Below are positions 45,008 through 53,891 of a stretch of 64,000 nt of DNA, piece by piece (position 1 is the stretch's first letter; every line of letters starts with the position of its first letter). Location: NCBI GenBank assembly GCA_002381805.1, contig DFXZ01000004.1, positions 1,138,871 to 1,202,870 of the forward strand. The letters are read 5' to 3'. This DNA is from Bdellovibrio sp. UBA4095. Its GTDB lineage: Bacteria; Bdellovibrionota; Bdellovibrionia; Bdellovibrionales; Bdellovibrionaceae. Below the pieces are notes generated by a model that saw nothing but the letters and a program-made list of their open reading frames with translations, did not search any database and had not been told where the DNA came from. A program made the position numbers and the translations under genes.

Positions 45008-45771
45008 TGAAGTCGGAAGCAGCTGTTCGCTTAAAAGATGTTAAGAAGTCTTTCGATGGGGGCAAAGAGTTTGTCCTTAAGGGAATAGATCTTGAAGTCA
45101 AAAAGGGCAGTTTGACTGCCATAATCGGCTTTTCTGGAACCGGCAAAAGTGTTGTTTTAAAGCATTTGCTGGGCCTGTTTAAACCCACATCTGGCTACAT
45201 CGAAGTTTTAGGGACCGATATTGGAAAACTATCGGAAGAAGAACTGACGAATTTCCGTTGCAAATTCGGAGTACTCTTTCAATCAGCAGCTTTGTTCGAC
45301 GATATGACTGTGCTGGAAAATGTGTGTTTTCCCTTAATTGAACATCGCCGAGATCTGAAGATGACTCAGGTCTTACGTATTGCCGAAGAAAAACTGCAAC
45401 AGGTCGGGCTTGAATCCAAGCACTATCATAAGCTTCCAAGTCAGATTTCGGGTGGAATGCAAAAAAGGACCGGTCTAGCGAGAGCTCTCGCCCTAGATCC
45501 AGAAATTCTTATCTATGATGAGCCGACCACGGGTTTAGATCCCATTCTGACGGAAATGGTGGATAATTTGATTCTGAGTACTCATAAAATACGGGAAGGC
45601 ACGACTTCAATCATGGTTTCACATGATTTGTCCGCCGCATTTAGGATTGCCGACCATATCGCTATGTTGGATAGTGGCCGGGTTCTCCTGTATGGTACTC
45701 CGGAGGATTTCTATAACACTGAGATTGAGTTAGTGAAGAAGTTCGTGAATAAAGGGATAAAACATCGATGA
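45004..45771 (+). CDS. mlaF: MlaF-type ABC ATPase
   Basis: A 255-residue ATP-binding protein: Walker A GFSGTGKSVV, Q-loop LFQSAALFDD, signature SGGMQKRTGLARAL (the MKR variant typical of MlaF), Walker B ILIYDEPTTGLDP, and H-loop SHDLS. It powers the MlaE permease. Start ATG 45004 or 45007. It overlaps mlaE and the MCE gene by four bases each. Confidence 0.96.
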   Translation: MMKSEAAVRLKDVKKSFDGGKEFVLKGIDLEVKKGSLTAIIGFSGTGKSVVLKHLLGLFKPTSGYIEVLGTDIGKLSEEELTNFRCKFGVLFQSAALFDDMTVLENVCFPLIEHRRDLKMTQVLRIAEEKLQQVGLESKHYHKLPSQISGGMQKRTGLARALALDPEILIYDEPTTGLDPILTEMVDNLILSTHKIREGTTSIMVSHDLSAAFRIADHIAMLDSGRVLLYGTPEDFYNTEIELVKKFVNKGIKHR

Positions 45772-47129
45772 GTTGGCTTCGAACTGCCGAATTTAAAGTA
45801 GGACTTTTAGTGATCGTGGTGGGATCTTTGATTGCCATCATGTCGATGCAGGTAAGTGATGATCCTTCTTACTTAGGACGTTCAAAAAAAGCCTGGTTCG
45901 TTTTGCCGAATGCTGGCGGACTTGTGAAAAACTCTGCTGTTAGAACGGCGGGGATTCCGGTTGGAGTGATCAAGAACATTTCATTGCAAGACGGAATGGC
46001 GCGAATCGATATCACGGTAAAATCTGAAGTGCCGCTTACCACGTCGGCATCGGTCGAAATCAAAGCTCAAGGGATTCTGGGAGACAAGCATATTGAAGTT
46101 TATCCCGGTTCTCCGACAGATCCACCTCTTGAAGACAATGCTCAAATAATGAATATCAAAGACGGGGGCTCGTTGGATAATCTGATGACCCAGGTCGCGG
46201 ATGTCACAAAATCCCTTAAGAGCGTGGCCGAAAGTTTGAAAGATGCGACCACTGCAGATGGTACTCGAAACAATATTCTGGGTCGCATCGTAAGAAATAT
46301 TGAAACTCTCACAGCAGATATTGCTGATATGACCAGCGCGAACAAAGAAAAAATTGGCTCGATCGTTGACCAGGTTCACGGCATCACGACGTCACTTGAA
46401 CAAGTGATGAATGATGAAAGTGATAAAGGGTTGAAAGAGACCTGGAATCGTCTGGCGAAGACGGCTCAGAATTTAGATGAAATCACCACAAAAATTAACA
46501 ATGGCGAAGGCGCTATCGGCAAACTGATCAGCGATGAAGCTACCGGAGAGAACCTCAGCTCGGCGATCGAAGGCGTGAATGATTTCGTTGGGACTGCGAC
46601 ACGAATTGAAACAGCCTTTGATTTTAGAGCGGAGTATTTAGGCGATGCCGGCGGTACCAAATCATATATCGGGGTCAAGATCCAACCAGGCTTGGATCGC
46701 TACTACTATGTGGCTGTGGTCGACGATCCTGCGGGAGTTGTCGAAACTTCACGAACTCAAACCACGGGCACGACAACTTCGGATATCACTCAAATTAAAA
46801 CCTTCGAGAATAAAATTCGCTTAACAGCGCTTTTTGCTAAGAATTTTTATGATCTGACTCTTAAGGGCGGGATGATCGAGAACTCTGGTGGTTTAGGAAT
46901 TGATTACTTTTTCTTCCGTCGCAAGCTAAAGTTCACTTTAGAGGCTTTCAATTTCAGTCAGACCAACTTGCGAAGCTCGTTGTCTTATACTGTATATAAA
47001 GGCCTTTACGTGACTGCCGGAATAAATGACGCCCTCGACGAGGGGAATGCTCGCTCGGGATATCTCGGGGCTGGCCTTTACTTAACCAACGATGATCTTA
47101 AACTTTTACTGACGAGTGCGCCCTTCTAA
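45768..47129 (+). CDS. mlaD: MCE protein with C-terminal beta-barrel-like extension
   Basis: A 453-residue protein. An N-terminal transmembrane anchor (about 8-27) is followed by one MCE domain (about 35-115: NAGGLVKNSAVRTAGIPVG, GILGDKHIEVYPG) and a long helical region (about 130-270) that in MCE proteins builds a tunnel. Unlike E. coli MlaD (about 180 residues) it continues with about 170 residues rich in amphipathic strands: SYIGVKIQPG, RYYYVAVVDD, FYDLTLKGGMI, LGIDYFFFRR, LKFTLEAFNF, LSYTVYKGLYVTAGIN, YLGAGLYLT. That pattern is outer-membrane-barrel-like. If right, one polypeptide could span from inner to outer membrane and form a lipid path. Coupled to mlaF by ATGA. Confidence 0.87.
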   Translation: MSWLRTAEFKVGLLVIVVGSLIAIMSMQVSDDPSYLGRSKKAWFVLPNAGGLVKNSAVRTAGIPVGVIKNISLQDGMARIDITVKSEVPLTTSASVEIKAQGILGDKHIEVYPGSPTDPPLEDNAQIMNIKDGGSLDNLMTQVADVTKSLKSVAESLKDATTADGTRNNILGRIVRNIETLTADIADMTSANKEKIGSIVDQVHGITTSLEQVMNDESDKGLKETWNRLAKTAQNLDEITTKINNGEGAIGKLISDEATGENLSSAIEGVNDFVGTATRIETAFDFRAEYLGDAGGTKSYIGVKIQPGLDRYYYVAVVDDPAGVVETSRTQTTGTTTSDITQIKTFENKIRLTALFAKNFYDLTLKGGMIENSGGLGIDYFFFRRKLKFTLEAFNFSQTNLRSSLSYTVYKGLYVTAGINDALDEGNARSGYLGAGLYLTNDDLKLLLTSAPF

Positions 47130-48880
47130 TGACAAAGACAGAGCAAAACACTGAAAAAAACTGGCTGATAAAATCTTCCACAAGGATCCTTGGCCCTTTC
47201 GATTTCAGTGAAGTTGCTGAACTACTTAAGTCTCGTCAGGTTTCAGTGATCGATGAGATCCGACAACCTCATGGACGCTGGTCTTATATTCGTGAAAATG
47301 CCCTTTTTTTAGAGATCGTTAAAAATATTCGTGATGAACAGGACACTGTTGCCGAAAATACAATGACTCAGTCGGTGGCTCAGTACACTCAGACCAAGAC
47401 AGATCATCTACCTGACGAGTTGACTCCGACGCCGGTACCTCACTTTGATAGTTCTTTTCCTGGACGGAATATTAAAGACGTCACACCTAGCGTACAGACA
47501 CCGGCGACCATCGGAAATTCAACCCCTACAAAAAGCTACGGTTCTTCTGGTGACTCTCGTGTGCAAGGTAGACTTAAAGAGAAATCCAATCATTTGCGAT
47601 GGGCATTGCTGAGCATTGCCATTGTGGTTGTGGGATTGGTGACTTTCTCTATCAGTCAAAAAGATAAGAACAAGTCTGTAGGTCACGATGAACTTATGAG
47701 TCAAGCTTTGCGCTATAAGAGCATGGGCTTATATGAAAAGGCTCTGCAGTCCTTCACTAAGGGCAGTAAGTTAAAAATTCCGTCTGATGACTTGAAGGTT
47801 CAGATGGCTCCCGTGCTTATTTCGGAGGACCGACAAAGTTTGTTGGGACGAAGGATTTTAGAGGGGGCCCTTGCCCAAGAAGGACTGAGTCGTTCGCAGA
47901 TCGTGGAAGCCTATTTGGGTATTGCAGTCTCCTACATGATGGATGGAGACCTAAAGCAGGGAGAAGACACACTTAATAAAGCCATCGGTTATGAGCCGTT
48001 TAATTTGTCGGCTTTGCTGAACCTGTCGATTATCGAACTTAAAAAGGGTCAGTTTCAAAAGGCGATGGAGGGTTTTTCTGCGATTTTTAAGAGGCATCCA
48101 GAGTCAATGCTCGCACTTTTTGGACAGGCCATCGCGACAGTCGAATATGCCAAAAGTTCCTCCGATTTATCGTCAATCAAAAAGCTGATGTCGGATATTA
48201 AAGAGAATATCAAAACGACTGGATATCTGCGTGAAGAACTAAGCCTGGTTCTAGTCTACGCTTCAAGCCTTTTGGGTGACGTCGACACCTTAAATCAGTC
48301 AGTGGTTCATTTTCTGGGGCAAGTGCCTGGTCAATCGACTTTGTACACCCATCCGCTCTTAGTGGATTGGCGATTTACCCAATGGGACTACCTGGAAAAG
48401 TATTGTGCGGAGATTTTCCGACAACAGACTCCGCATGCGGAACTGAAAGCATTACGGGCTGTTTGTTTGATGGAACTAAATCGCGATACCGATGCCGATA
48501 AATTTATACAAGAAGCTGTGACCGAGGCCCCTAAGGATCCTTACGTCTTGGCGGTGCAGGCTAGTTTTTTAAACAAAATGGGTAGAACTCAAGAAGCGAT
48601 GGCAGTGTTGAATATGCCTGAGCTGAAGCCTTTGAAAGTTCGCAATCTTCTTTTAGGTATGATTTGTTTCGAGGCTAAAGACGCTGCTTGTGCGCAAAAA
48701 GCATATGGTGAAGTTTATCGCCTGAGTAAGCAGAATGCCATGGTTCTCCATGGACTGGCATGGTCCGCATTGGAAAATAAAAACCGCGCTGGCGCCTATG
48801 ACTATGTTCGTGCAGGTTTGCAAGCCGAGCCTAACTATATTCCATTATTGGAACTTAGAGAGCGCCTGGAGTCGGAGTGA
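47129..48880 (+). CDS. GYF_2 domain, transmembrane helix and TPR protein
   Basis: A 583-residue protein. Residues about 11-62 resemble a GYF_2 domain (WLIKSSTRILGPFDFSEVAE; the GPF core). A Thr/Pro-rich linker follows, then one transmembrane helix (about 157-175), and then a long alpha-helical repeat region of TPR type (about 185-575: RYKSMGLYEKALQSF, AYLGIAVSYMMDGDL, LLNLSIIELKKGQF). Topology suggests the GYF domain in the cytoplasm and the repeats in the periplasm. GYF domains bind proline-rich peptides. It overlaps the MCE gene by one base (TAATG) and may assemble or regulate the lipid transporter. Confidence 0.8.
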   Translation: MTKTEQNTEKNWLIKSSTRILGPFDFSEVAELLKSRQVSVIDEIRQPHGRWSYIRENALFLEIVKNIRDEQDTVAENTMTQSVAQYTQTKTDHLPDELTPTPVPHFDSSFPGRNIKDVTPSVQTPATIGNSTPTKSYGSSGDSRVQGRLKEKSNHLRWALLSIAIVVVGLVTFSISQKDKNKSVGHDELMSQALRYKSMGLYEKALQSFTKGSKLKIPSDDLKVQMAPVLISEDRQSLLGRRILEGALAQEGLSRSQIVEAYLGIAVSYMMDGDLKQGEDTLNKAIGYEPFNLSALLNLSIIELKKGQFQKAMEGFSAIFKRHPESMLALFGQAIATVEYAKSSSDLSSIKKLMSDIKENIKTTGYLREELSLVLVYASSLLGDVDTLNQSVVHFLGQVPGQSTLYTHPLLVDWRFTQWDYLEKYCAEIFRQQTPHAELKALRAVCLMELNRDTDADKFIQEAVTEAPKDPYVLAVQASFLNKMGRTQEAMAVLNMPELKPLKVRNLLLGMICFEAKDAACAQKAYGEVYRLSKQNAMVLHGLAWSALENKNRAGAYDYVRAGLQAEPNYIPLLELRERLESE

Positions 48881-49530
48881 TGAAAAAAGCACTTCAATGC
48901 ATAATTGCGGGGGTGTTTTTTGTCGCAGGAGCCTGTACCAAAAAAACCGAAGAATCCGTTGAAATCAAAGATATTGTCATTGAGGATGTCGCGCAAGATA
49001 TCAAGATTCCTCAGGCTGCGTGGGATCTTTTAGAGTTTAAACCTGAGCCAAGTGGCACAGTGACCTCTACTCATGATCAGGTGTTTGCCGAAATCACTGT
49101 TGTGTTGACGGAAAAAAATCCTGGAATACTTAGTGAGCCCATGGTCCGCATCAAGTTGCCAAAAGGCGGTGGGGCTATCGATTTTTCCCGGTTTGTGACG
49201 GGAAAAAATGGAACTTTTTATGTGAAATTCGAATTTGCCGAGTTCACAGAGGCTGTACAGAAGAGAGTGTTATTTGTCAGTAAAGCTCGCAAGAGAAAAA
49301 TCGGTGGCGAAATTTTTGGCGAAGGCTGCAACAAGTTCGCAGATATCACGGACAAGTATTTCGAAAAGATGACTGAAGACGGAATTAAAGTGAACACAAC
49401 TCAGCAAAGATATCTGAGCGTTTTAGGGGGACATTTTCTTTTTTCAGCAAAAAGAGATAATATGATAGCGATTTCCCAAGTGAGCTTTTACCATTCACAG
49501 CACCAAAACCTTATGTGTGAGGAACCCTAG
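48880..49530 (+). CDS. Hypothetical lipoprotein of the MCE operon
   Basis: A 216-residue lipoprotein: signal ends VAGAC (Cys19). The mature domain has no recognised family; stretches such as QVFAEITVVLTEKN, GTFYVKFEFAEF and HFLFSAKRDNMIAIS suggest a beta-sandwich, with one later cysteine pair possible (GCNKF, LMCEEP). ATG 48880 is used; GTG 48877 is next to it. Overlap with the TPR gene (TGATG) and the following gene (TAGTG) places it inside the operon. It could dock the system to the outer membrane, but this is only from position. Confidence 0.7.
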   Translation: MKKALQCIIAGVFFVAGACTKKTEESVEIKDIVIEDVAQDIKIPQAAWDLLEFKPEPSGTVTSTHDQVFAEITVVLTEKNPGILSEPMVRIKLPKGGGAIDFSRFVTGKNGTFYVKFEFAEFTEAVQKRVLFVSKARKRKIGGEIFGEGCNKFADITDKYFEKMTEDGIKVNTTQQRYLSVLGGHFLFSAKRDNMIAISQVSFYHSQHQNLMCEEP

Positions 49531-50492
49531 TGGAAAAACAAACGGTCCGGAACCTAAGAGATAAGGATAATGTCGACTCGCCTTTTTTGGTTAAAAGCAA
49601 AACTGTGGGTGTCGGTAAGAATGGCAGAGCTTTCATGGGGCTACAATTGGGTGATTCCACAGGAGCCATCGACGCGCGCGTATGGGACCGTGTCGATGAG
49701 TTATCGCAAGAATTTGAGGTTGGTGACATTATCAAAGTCAAAGGCCTGGTTCAGCTCTTTCAAAATCGTAAACAGCTTATCGTACACAAATTAGAGCGAG
49801 TTGATTCCGCGACCGTGAACTTCGATGACTTTATACCAAGCACAGACAAAAACTCTGATGATATGTTCGTCGAGCTTTTGCAGCTTGTGCGGTCTATGAA
49901 AAATGACTTCTTACGTCAGCTGATTCTGGATACATTGGAAGATCCAGAAATAAAACCGATGATTCTTAAGGCTCCAGCTGCCAAGTCGATTCATCATGCC
50001 TGGCTGGGTGGCTTGCTTGAGCATATCCTTTCGATTTGTAAAATCATGGACTTTATGGGGTCACACTATCCGTTTCTGAATCGTGATCTGCTGTTATTCG
50101 GTGGAATATTCCATGATATCGGCAAGGTATGGGAGCTTTCGTATGACAATGGCATTTCCTATACAGATCGTGGCCGATTAATCGGACACATGCAGATCGC
50201 TTGCGAACTGATTGATAAAAAGTCGTCACGTATATTGGGATTCACCGACGAGCTTCGCGACATCTGTAAACATATTATTTTAAGCCACCATGGCCGTTTG
50301 GAATATGGCTCGCCGAAGAGACCCAAATTCATGGAAGCAATGGTTGTGGCGATGATAGACGATTTCGACAGCAAGGTCGCGACAGTGAAAACGATCGTTG
50401 AGTCAGAGCGAGATTCAGGAGAGAAGTGGTCGAGATATAATGAAATGTTCGATCGCTATTTCCTTTTAGAGGACATGAACGACAAAATATGA
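49530..50492 (+). CDS. YhaM-like 3'-5' exoribonuclease (OB-HD)
   Basis: A 320-residue protein with a nucleic-acid-binding OB fold at the N-terminus (about 10-95: PFLVKSKTVGVGKNGRAFM, DARVWD) and an HD phosphohydrolase domain (about 150-290): HHAWLGGLLEH, HDIGK, LSHHG and MIDDFDSK. This order is that of the YhaM/CBF1 family, 3'-5' exoribonucleases well known in Firmicutes. GTG 49530 overlaps the TAG of the previous gene. Presence in a lipid-transport operon is unexplained. Confidence 0.88.
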   Translation: MEKQTVRNLRDKDNVDSPFLVKSKTVGVGKNGRAFMGLQLGDSTGAIDARVWDRVDELSQEFEVGDIIKVKGLVQLFQNRKQLIVHKLERVDSATVNFDDFIPSTDKNSDDMFVELLQLVRSMKNDFLRQLILDTLEDPEIKPMILKAPAAKSIHHAWLGGLLEHILSICKIMDFMGSHYPFLNRDLLLFGGIFHDIGKVWELSYDNGISYTDRGRLIGHMQIACELIDKKSSRILGFTDELRDICKHIILSHHGRLEYGSPKRPKFMEAMVVAMIDDFDSKVATVKTIVESERDSGEKWSRYNEMFDRYFLLEDMNDKI

Positions 50493-50995
50493 TTAGTAAA
50501 ATTTTGGAACTTCTCAACACTTACAAAAGTTACGACCCCGCTGCAAAGTCGCTCTGGGAGATTGGCTTGCTATATCCGGGCCCGAAGGCACTTTTGTTCC
50601 ATCGTTTGGCCCACCTTCTATATAAAGCTCAGCTTTTTTTCTTATCACGGTTGGTTGCGGAGTTTTCACGCTGGCTGACGGGGATTGAAATTCACCCTGG
50701 TGCCCAGATCGGTAAACGCTTGGTGATAGATCATGGAATGGGTGTGGTGATTGGTGAGACCGCAGAAGTAGGTGACGACTGTATCATTTTTCATGGCGTA
50801 ACTCTAGGTGGTCTAAAATTCGATCCGGTCAAACGTCATCCCACTGTCGGCAATAAGGTGCTTATCGGAACAGGTGCGAAAGTTCTAGGCCCGATTCACA
50901 TTGGTGATGGAGCCTTGATCGGGGCCAATGCCGTGGTAATTCATGATGTACCTGCCGGAGGAACGATGTTGGGGCCTTTGGCGCACCGCAAGTAG
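50489..50995 (+). CDS. cysE: Serine O-acetyltransferase
   Basis: A 168-residue left-handed beta-helix acetyltransferase of the short serine acetyltransferase type. Marks: IEIHPGAQIGKRL, DHGMGVVIGETAEVGDD and HGVTLGG, followed by hexapeptide repeats (VLIGTGAKVLGPI, GALIGANAVV). It makes O-acetylserine for cysteine synthesis. It is shorter than E. coli CysE (273 residues) because it lacks most of the N-terminal helical domain. Overlaps the exonuclease gene (ATGA); last gene of the operon. Confidence 0.9.
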   Translation: MISKILELLNTYKSYDPAAKSLWEIGLLYPGPKALLFHRLAHLLYKAQLFFLSRLVAEFSRWLTGIEIHPGAQIGKRLVIDHGMGVVIGETAEVGDDCIIFHGVTLGGLKFDPVKRHPTVGNKVLIGTGAKVLGPIHIGDGALIGANAVVIHDVPAGGTMLGPLAHRK

Positions 50996-51035
50996 GTGCG
51001 GCGCGTAATTTCTTGAGCTCTCTAGGTCCTTTAAA

Positions 51036-51060
51036 GGTCTGGCCTTTTCTCAGACCGTTT
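51036..51060 (+). terminator. Possible terminator after cysE
   Basis: A 6-bp stem GGTCTG (51036-51041) / CAGACC (51051-51056) with loop GCCTTTTCT is followed by GTTTTC. The stem is short and the T-run is brief, so this is tentative. Confidence 0.4.
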
Positions 51061-51155
51061 TCATGTGCTGACTTTAATACTAAAACCTTCGCTTGACGCC
51101 GCGCTTCTCTGAGAGAATGGACTTAGTTCTTAATCTAGCAGAAAGGAGTTCGGCT

Positions 51156-51272
51156 ATGAAGCAGACAGAAACTCAAACGGCGCCAACTTCGAACACACAC
51201 CAGGGCGAGAGCACGGGAACTGTGACTCCAGTTCGAAAAAGAAATCGTCGCCGTCGATTACCAGCTTGGTAA
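51156..51272 (+). CDS. 38-residue Arg-rich small protein
   Basis: An ATG at 51156 preceded by GAAAGGAG (51141-51148, 7 bases away) opens 38 codons ending at TAA 51270-51272. The peptide starts MKQTETQTAPTSNTH and ends with a basic patch RKRNRRRRLPAW, so it is a hydrophilic N-terminal half followed by an Arg-rich C-terminus. The ribosome site is as good as any in the window, and the gene ends just before a hairpin. The Arg-rich tail suggests nucleic-acid or ribosome binding. I know no family. Confidence 0.55.
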   Translation: MKQTETQTAPTSNTHQGESTGTVTPVRKRNRRRRLPAW

Positions 51273-51284
51273 TCAGTCGCTCGC

Positions 51285-51304
51285 GAGGCCCCTTCGGGGG
51301 CTTC
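51285..51304. terminator. Hairpin between small ORF and hrpB
   Basis: GAGGCCCC and GGGGCTTC pair (8 bp, one G-T) around a TTCG-type loop. It lies between the small ORF and the convergent hrpB stop. T-runs are poor on both sides, so it might also be a transcript-stabilising hairpin. Confidence 0.45.
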
Positions 51305-51315
51305 TAGAGCGCTCT

Positions 51316-53880
51316 TTAATTCCTTCTTCTTCCTTTTGCCTCAGGCACACCTTCCGATGGATCTTCGGGCCATTGGTGTTTTGGATACTTAATTCTCAGC
51401 TCTTTGCGAATCTCAGCATAGCCAGTTCTCCAGAAGCTCTCTAAATTTGATGTGACTTGGACAGGTCGAAAATTTGGTCCCAATAGGTGGATTGTAATCG
51501 GGATCTGACTAAAAAGAATCTGAGGTGTCTGCATCCAACCGAAGATTTCTTGAATCCTGACCTCCATAAACGGGGGCTTATCTTCGGGGTAGTGGATACG
51601 GATAAGACTTCCGCTGGGCACTTTGATTTTTGCCGGCAGCTGATGGCTCAATGTTTCGGCAATTTCTGGTGGGATGACATTGTCAAAAAAATAGACCAGA
51701 TCTTTTGCGGTGATGGAGGAGATGCGCGTTTCCCCTAGGCAGGCTTGAGCAAAAGCTTCAAGCTTCAATCGATCAAAGTCATCATCCGTCCGCTCCAACT
51801 TTTTCTGTAGATCCTCGGGAAGATGCTCTCGGTGTCTGAGGAGGTATTGCCATCGCTCCCACCATGCCTTCAAGCCTTCATTTTGTTTCAAAACGTAGTC
51901 CCACTTTTCGGAAAGAATCTGAGGCAGTTTTTCAGCAGCCTCCTCTGGCGACGTGGGACTGAAAGAGGGCTCGTCAAGAGCCAATCCCCATAGGGCTCGG
52001 TAGTCTCTTGCGAAGAATTGACCTTTGTCTTCGACAAAGGTGACATCATGAACCTTTTTTATTTCCTGACTAAAAGTTTTTATAACAAATTCTTTATTAA
52101 AACCACAGGCTAGGCTGATGACGGTGTCTGTATCGCTACTGCCTTCGATACCATTCAGAGCGACAAAGAACTCGGAATCTCTGACTAAAGATTCATTTTG
52201 CAGGCGAACTCCACGTCCCCCAACCATAAGACCCCTCTCAGTTTTTCCGCGACGGCGACAGAGGCGATCTGAAAAAGCCAGGGCCAGAAGAATTTTAATT
52301 GAGTCTTCTGAAGACGAGTTTTTAGGTGCAGGTGCGGACGGCATCATCCGACGAGCAAGATCCAAAATCTGACGGCTGGATTGGTCAACTGTTTGCAAAG
52401 AATGATAACCAACACCAGCTGGGGATTTGCGCGACTGTTGGAAATTATGCAGAACATGAAGTCGAGCTGAAATATCACATTCGAGCTGATCCGCCGCAAA
52501 AGAAGTGGCCAAGTCTTTCTTCAGAAAGTCCTTTTCTTGCAGAATCGCGCAAATTTGTGCAGCAAGTTCGGGAACTCCACGTTCCATTCCCACAAGCATC
52601 AGCTTGGCAAGTCGGACCGGCAGAGGAAAGTGTAAAAGTTGTTTTCCTAAAGAAGTTATTTTGTCGTCTTGGTCGATGGCTTCTGCCATCTTTAGAAATT
52701 GCCGAGCATTTTCAATCGCAAGAGGGGTCGGCTTCTCGTACCAACTGAATGTTTGAAAGTCTTGGATTCCCTGAGCACTTAAAAAAAGCAGACTTTCAGA
52801 GAGATCTACGCGTTGAATTTCTGCGATATCACTCTTAAGAAAAGACAATTCATCCATTTTGTTCCAAAGGCGGTAACATACGCCTGGAAATTGGCGGGCG
52901 GCTCTACCGGCTCTTTGTACCGCGCTGGAAAGGCTGATGCGGCCCAGCTCAAGGCGAGAAAAGCCTGTGCGATGATCTTGTTTCACATTTTTTGCCAGGC
53001 CGGTATCGATAACGGCACCCACTCCGTCTAATGTGACCGAAGATTCTGCAATATTCGTCGAGAGTATAATTCGTTGGACTGAACCTTTTTGTAAAACTTG
53101 ACGTTGCTCCTCGAGTTTCAAGGAGCCATGAAGAATCACGAGGTCGACGCCTTTCGAGTGGGCCCAGTCAGAAAGCTTCTCGCGAGTCCGTTCAATTTCG
53201 CCAACACCTGGAAGAAAAACAAGAAGATCATGGGAGGTCTTTCCATGGACATCTTTAATTGTCTGAACAAGATTATCGTAAAATGCCGGCAATGTTTGTA
53301 AGTGTTGGGAATTTTTTTGGTAGTTTATCTGCAAGTCAAAAAGTTTGCCCGGAACGCTGATGACTGGGCAGCTTCCCAGAAAGGCCGAGATTCTGTCGGC
53401 TTCGAGAGTGGCAGACATCACCACAATTTTGATGTCGCGTCCGAGTTCTTGAAGTTCGCGAAGCAGCCCGAGGGCAAGGTCAACATGCAGAGATCGTTCG
53501 TGAAATTCATCAAGAACGACAATATCCACATCATGCAATTCTGGATCATCGATCATTTGCCTAGCAAGAAGTGCTTCCGTCATAAAAACCAACCGAGTTT
53601 TCGATTTGGTTTTGTTGGCAAAGCGCACCTGATAGCCGATTTCTTCGCCCACCCCCCAAGATCTTTCTTCGGCGATTCTATGAGCGGCTGCGACTGCTGC
53701 CATTCTCCGTGGCTCCAGGACAAGAATCTTTTTTTCGCAAATATCCAGAAGTGCCGGAGGAAGTCTGGTTGTCTTTCCTGCGCCAGGAGCGGCGGTGATA
53801 ACAAGATTGCGCCCCCGCTGCAGACTTGTCAGGATTTCTGGAAGAAAATCGTCGATCGGTAGGTTAGGAACTTCAGACAT
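51316..53880 (-). CDS. hrpB: ATP-dependent helicase HrpB
   Basis: An 854-residue DEAH-box helicase of full family length. Motifs: APGAGKTTRLP (Walker A), DEFHERSLH (DEAH variant), MSATLEA, STNIAESSVTLDG and QRAGRAAR. The C-terminal HrpB domain (IRIHYPEDKPPFMEV, ending GRRRN) is present. It is thought to act on RNA. It is the last gene of HAD-rsmI-hrpB on the minus strand, 11 bases after rsmI. Confidence 0.96.
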   Translation of the reverse strand: MSEVPNLPIDDFLPEILTSLQRGRNLVITAAPGAGKTTRLPPALLDICEKKILVLEPRRMAAVAAAHRIAEERSWGVGEEIGYQVRFANKTKSKTRLVFMTEALLARQMIDDPELHDVDIVVLDEFHERSLHVDLALGLLRELQELGRDIKIVVMSATLEADRISAFLGSCPVISVPGKLFDLQINYQKNSQHLQTLPAFYDNLVQTIKDVHGKTSHDLLVFLPGVGEIERTREKLSDWAHSKGVDLVILHGSLKLEEQRQVLQKGSVQRIILSTNIAESSVTLDGVGAVIDTGLAKNVKQDHRTGFSRLELGRISLSSAVQRAGRAARQFPGVCYRLWNKMDELSFLKSDIAEIQRVDLSESLLFLSAQGIQDFQTFSWYEKPTPLAIENARQFLKMAEAIDQDDKITSLGKQLLHFPLPVRLAKLMLVGMERGVPELAAQICAILQEKDFLKKDLATSFAADQLECDISARLHVLHNFQQSRKSPAGVGYHSLQTVDQSSRQILDLARRMMPSAPAPKNSSSEDSIKILLALAFSDRLCRRRGKTERGLMVGGRGVRLQNESLVRDSEFFVALNGIEGSSDTDTVISLACGFNKEFVIKTFSQEIKKVHDVTFVEDKGQFFARDYRALWGLALDEPSFSPTSPEEAAEKLPQILSEKWDYVLKQNEGLKAWWERWQYLLRHREHLPEDLQKKLERTDDDFDRLKLEAFAQACLGETRISSITAKDLVYFFDNVIPPEIAETLSHQLPAKIKVPSGSLIRIHYPEDKPPFMEVRIQEIFGWMQTPQILFSQIPITIHLLGPNFRPVQVTSNLESFWRTGYAEIRKELRIKYPKHQWPEDPSEGVPEAKGRRRN

Positions 53881-53891
53881 TATTTGCCAAG

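Larger units (their letters stand above)
51000..51315. other. Intergenic region holding a small ORF and two hairpins
   Basis: Between cysE and hrpB lie the possible cysE terminator, the small Arg-rich ORF and a GC hairpin. A TTGACG box at 51093-51098 may be part of a promoter for the small ORF, but no matching -10 at proper spacing is clear. Confidence 0.5.

Noticed and set aside
53302..53862. A 186-codon open frame on the plus strand
   Set aside because: Antisense to hrpB over its conserved helicase motifs.
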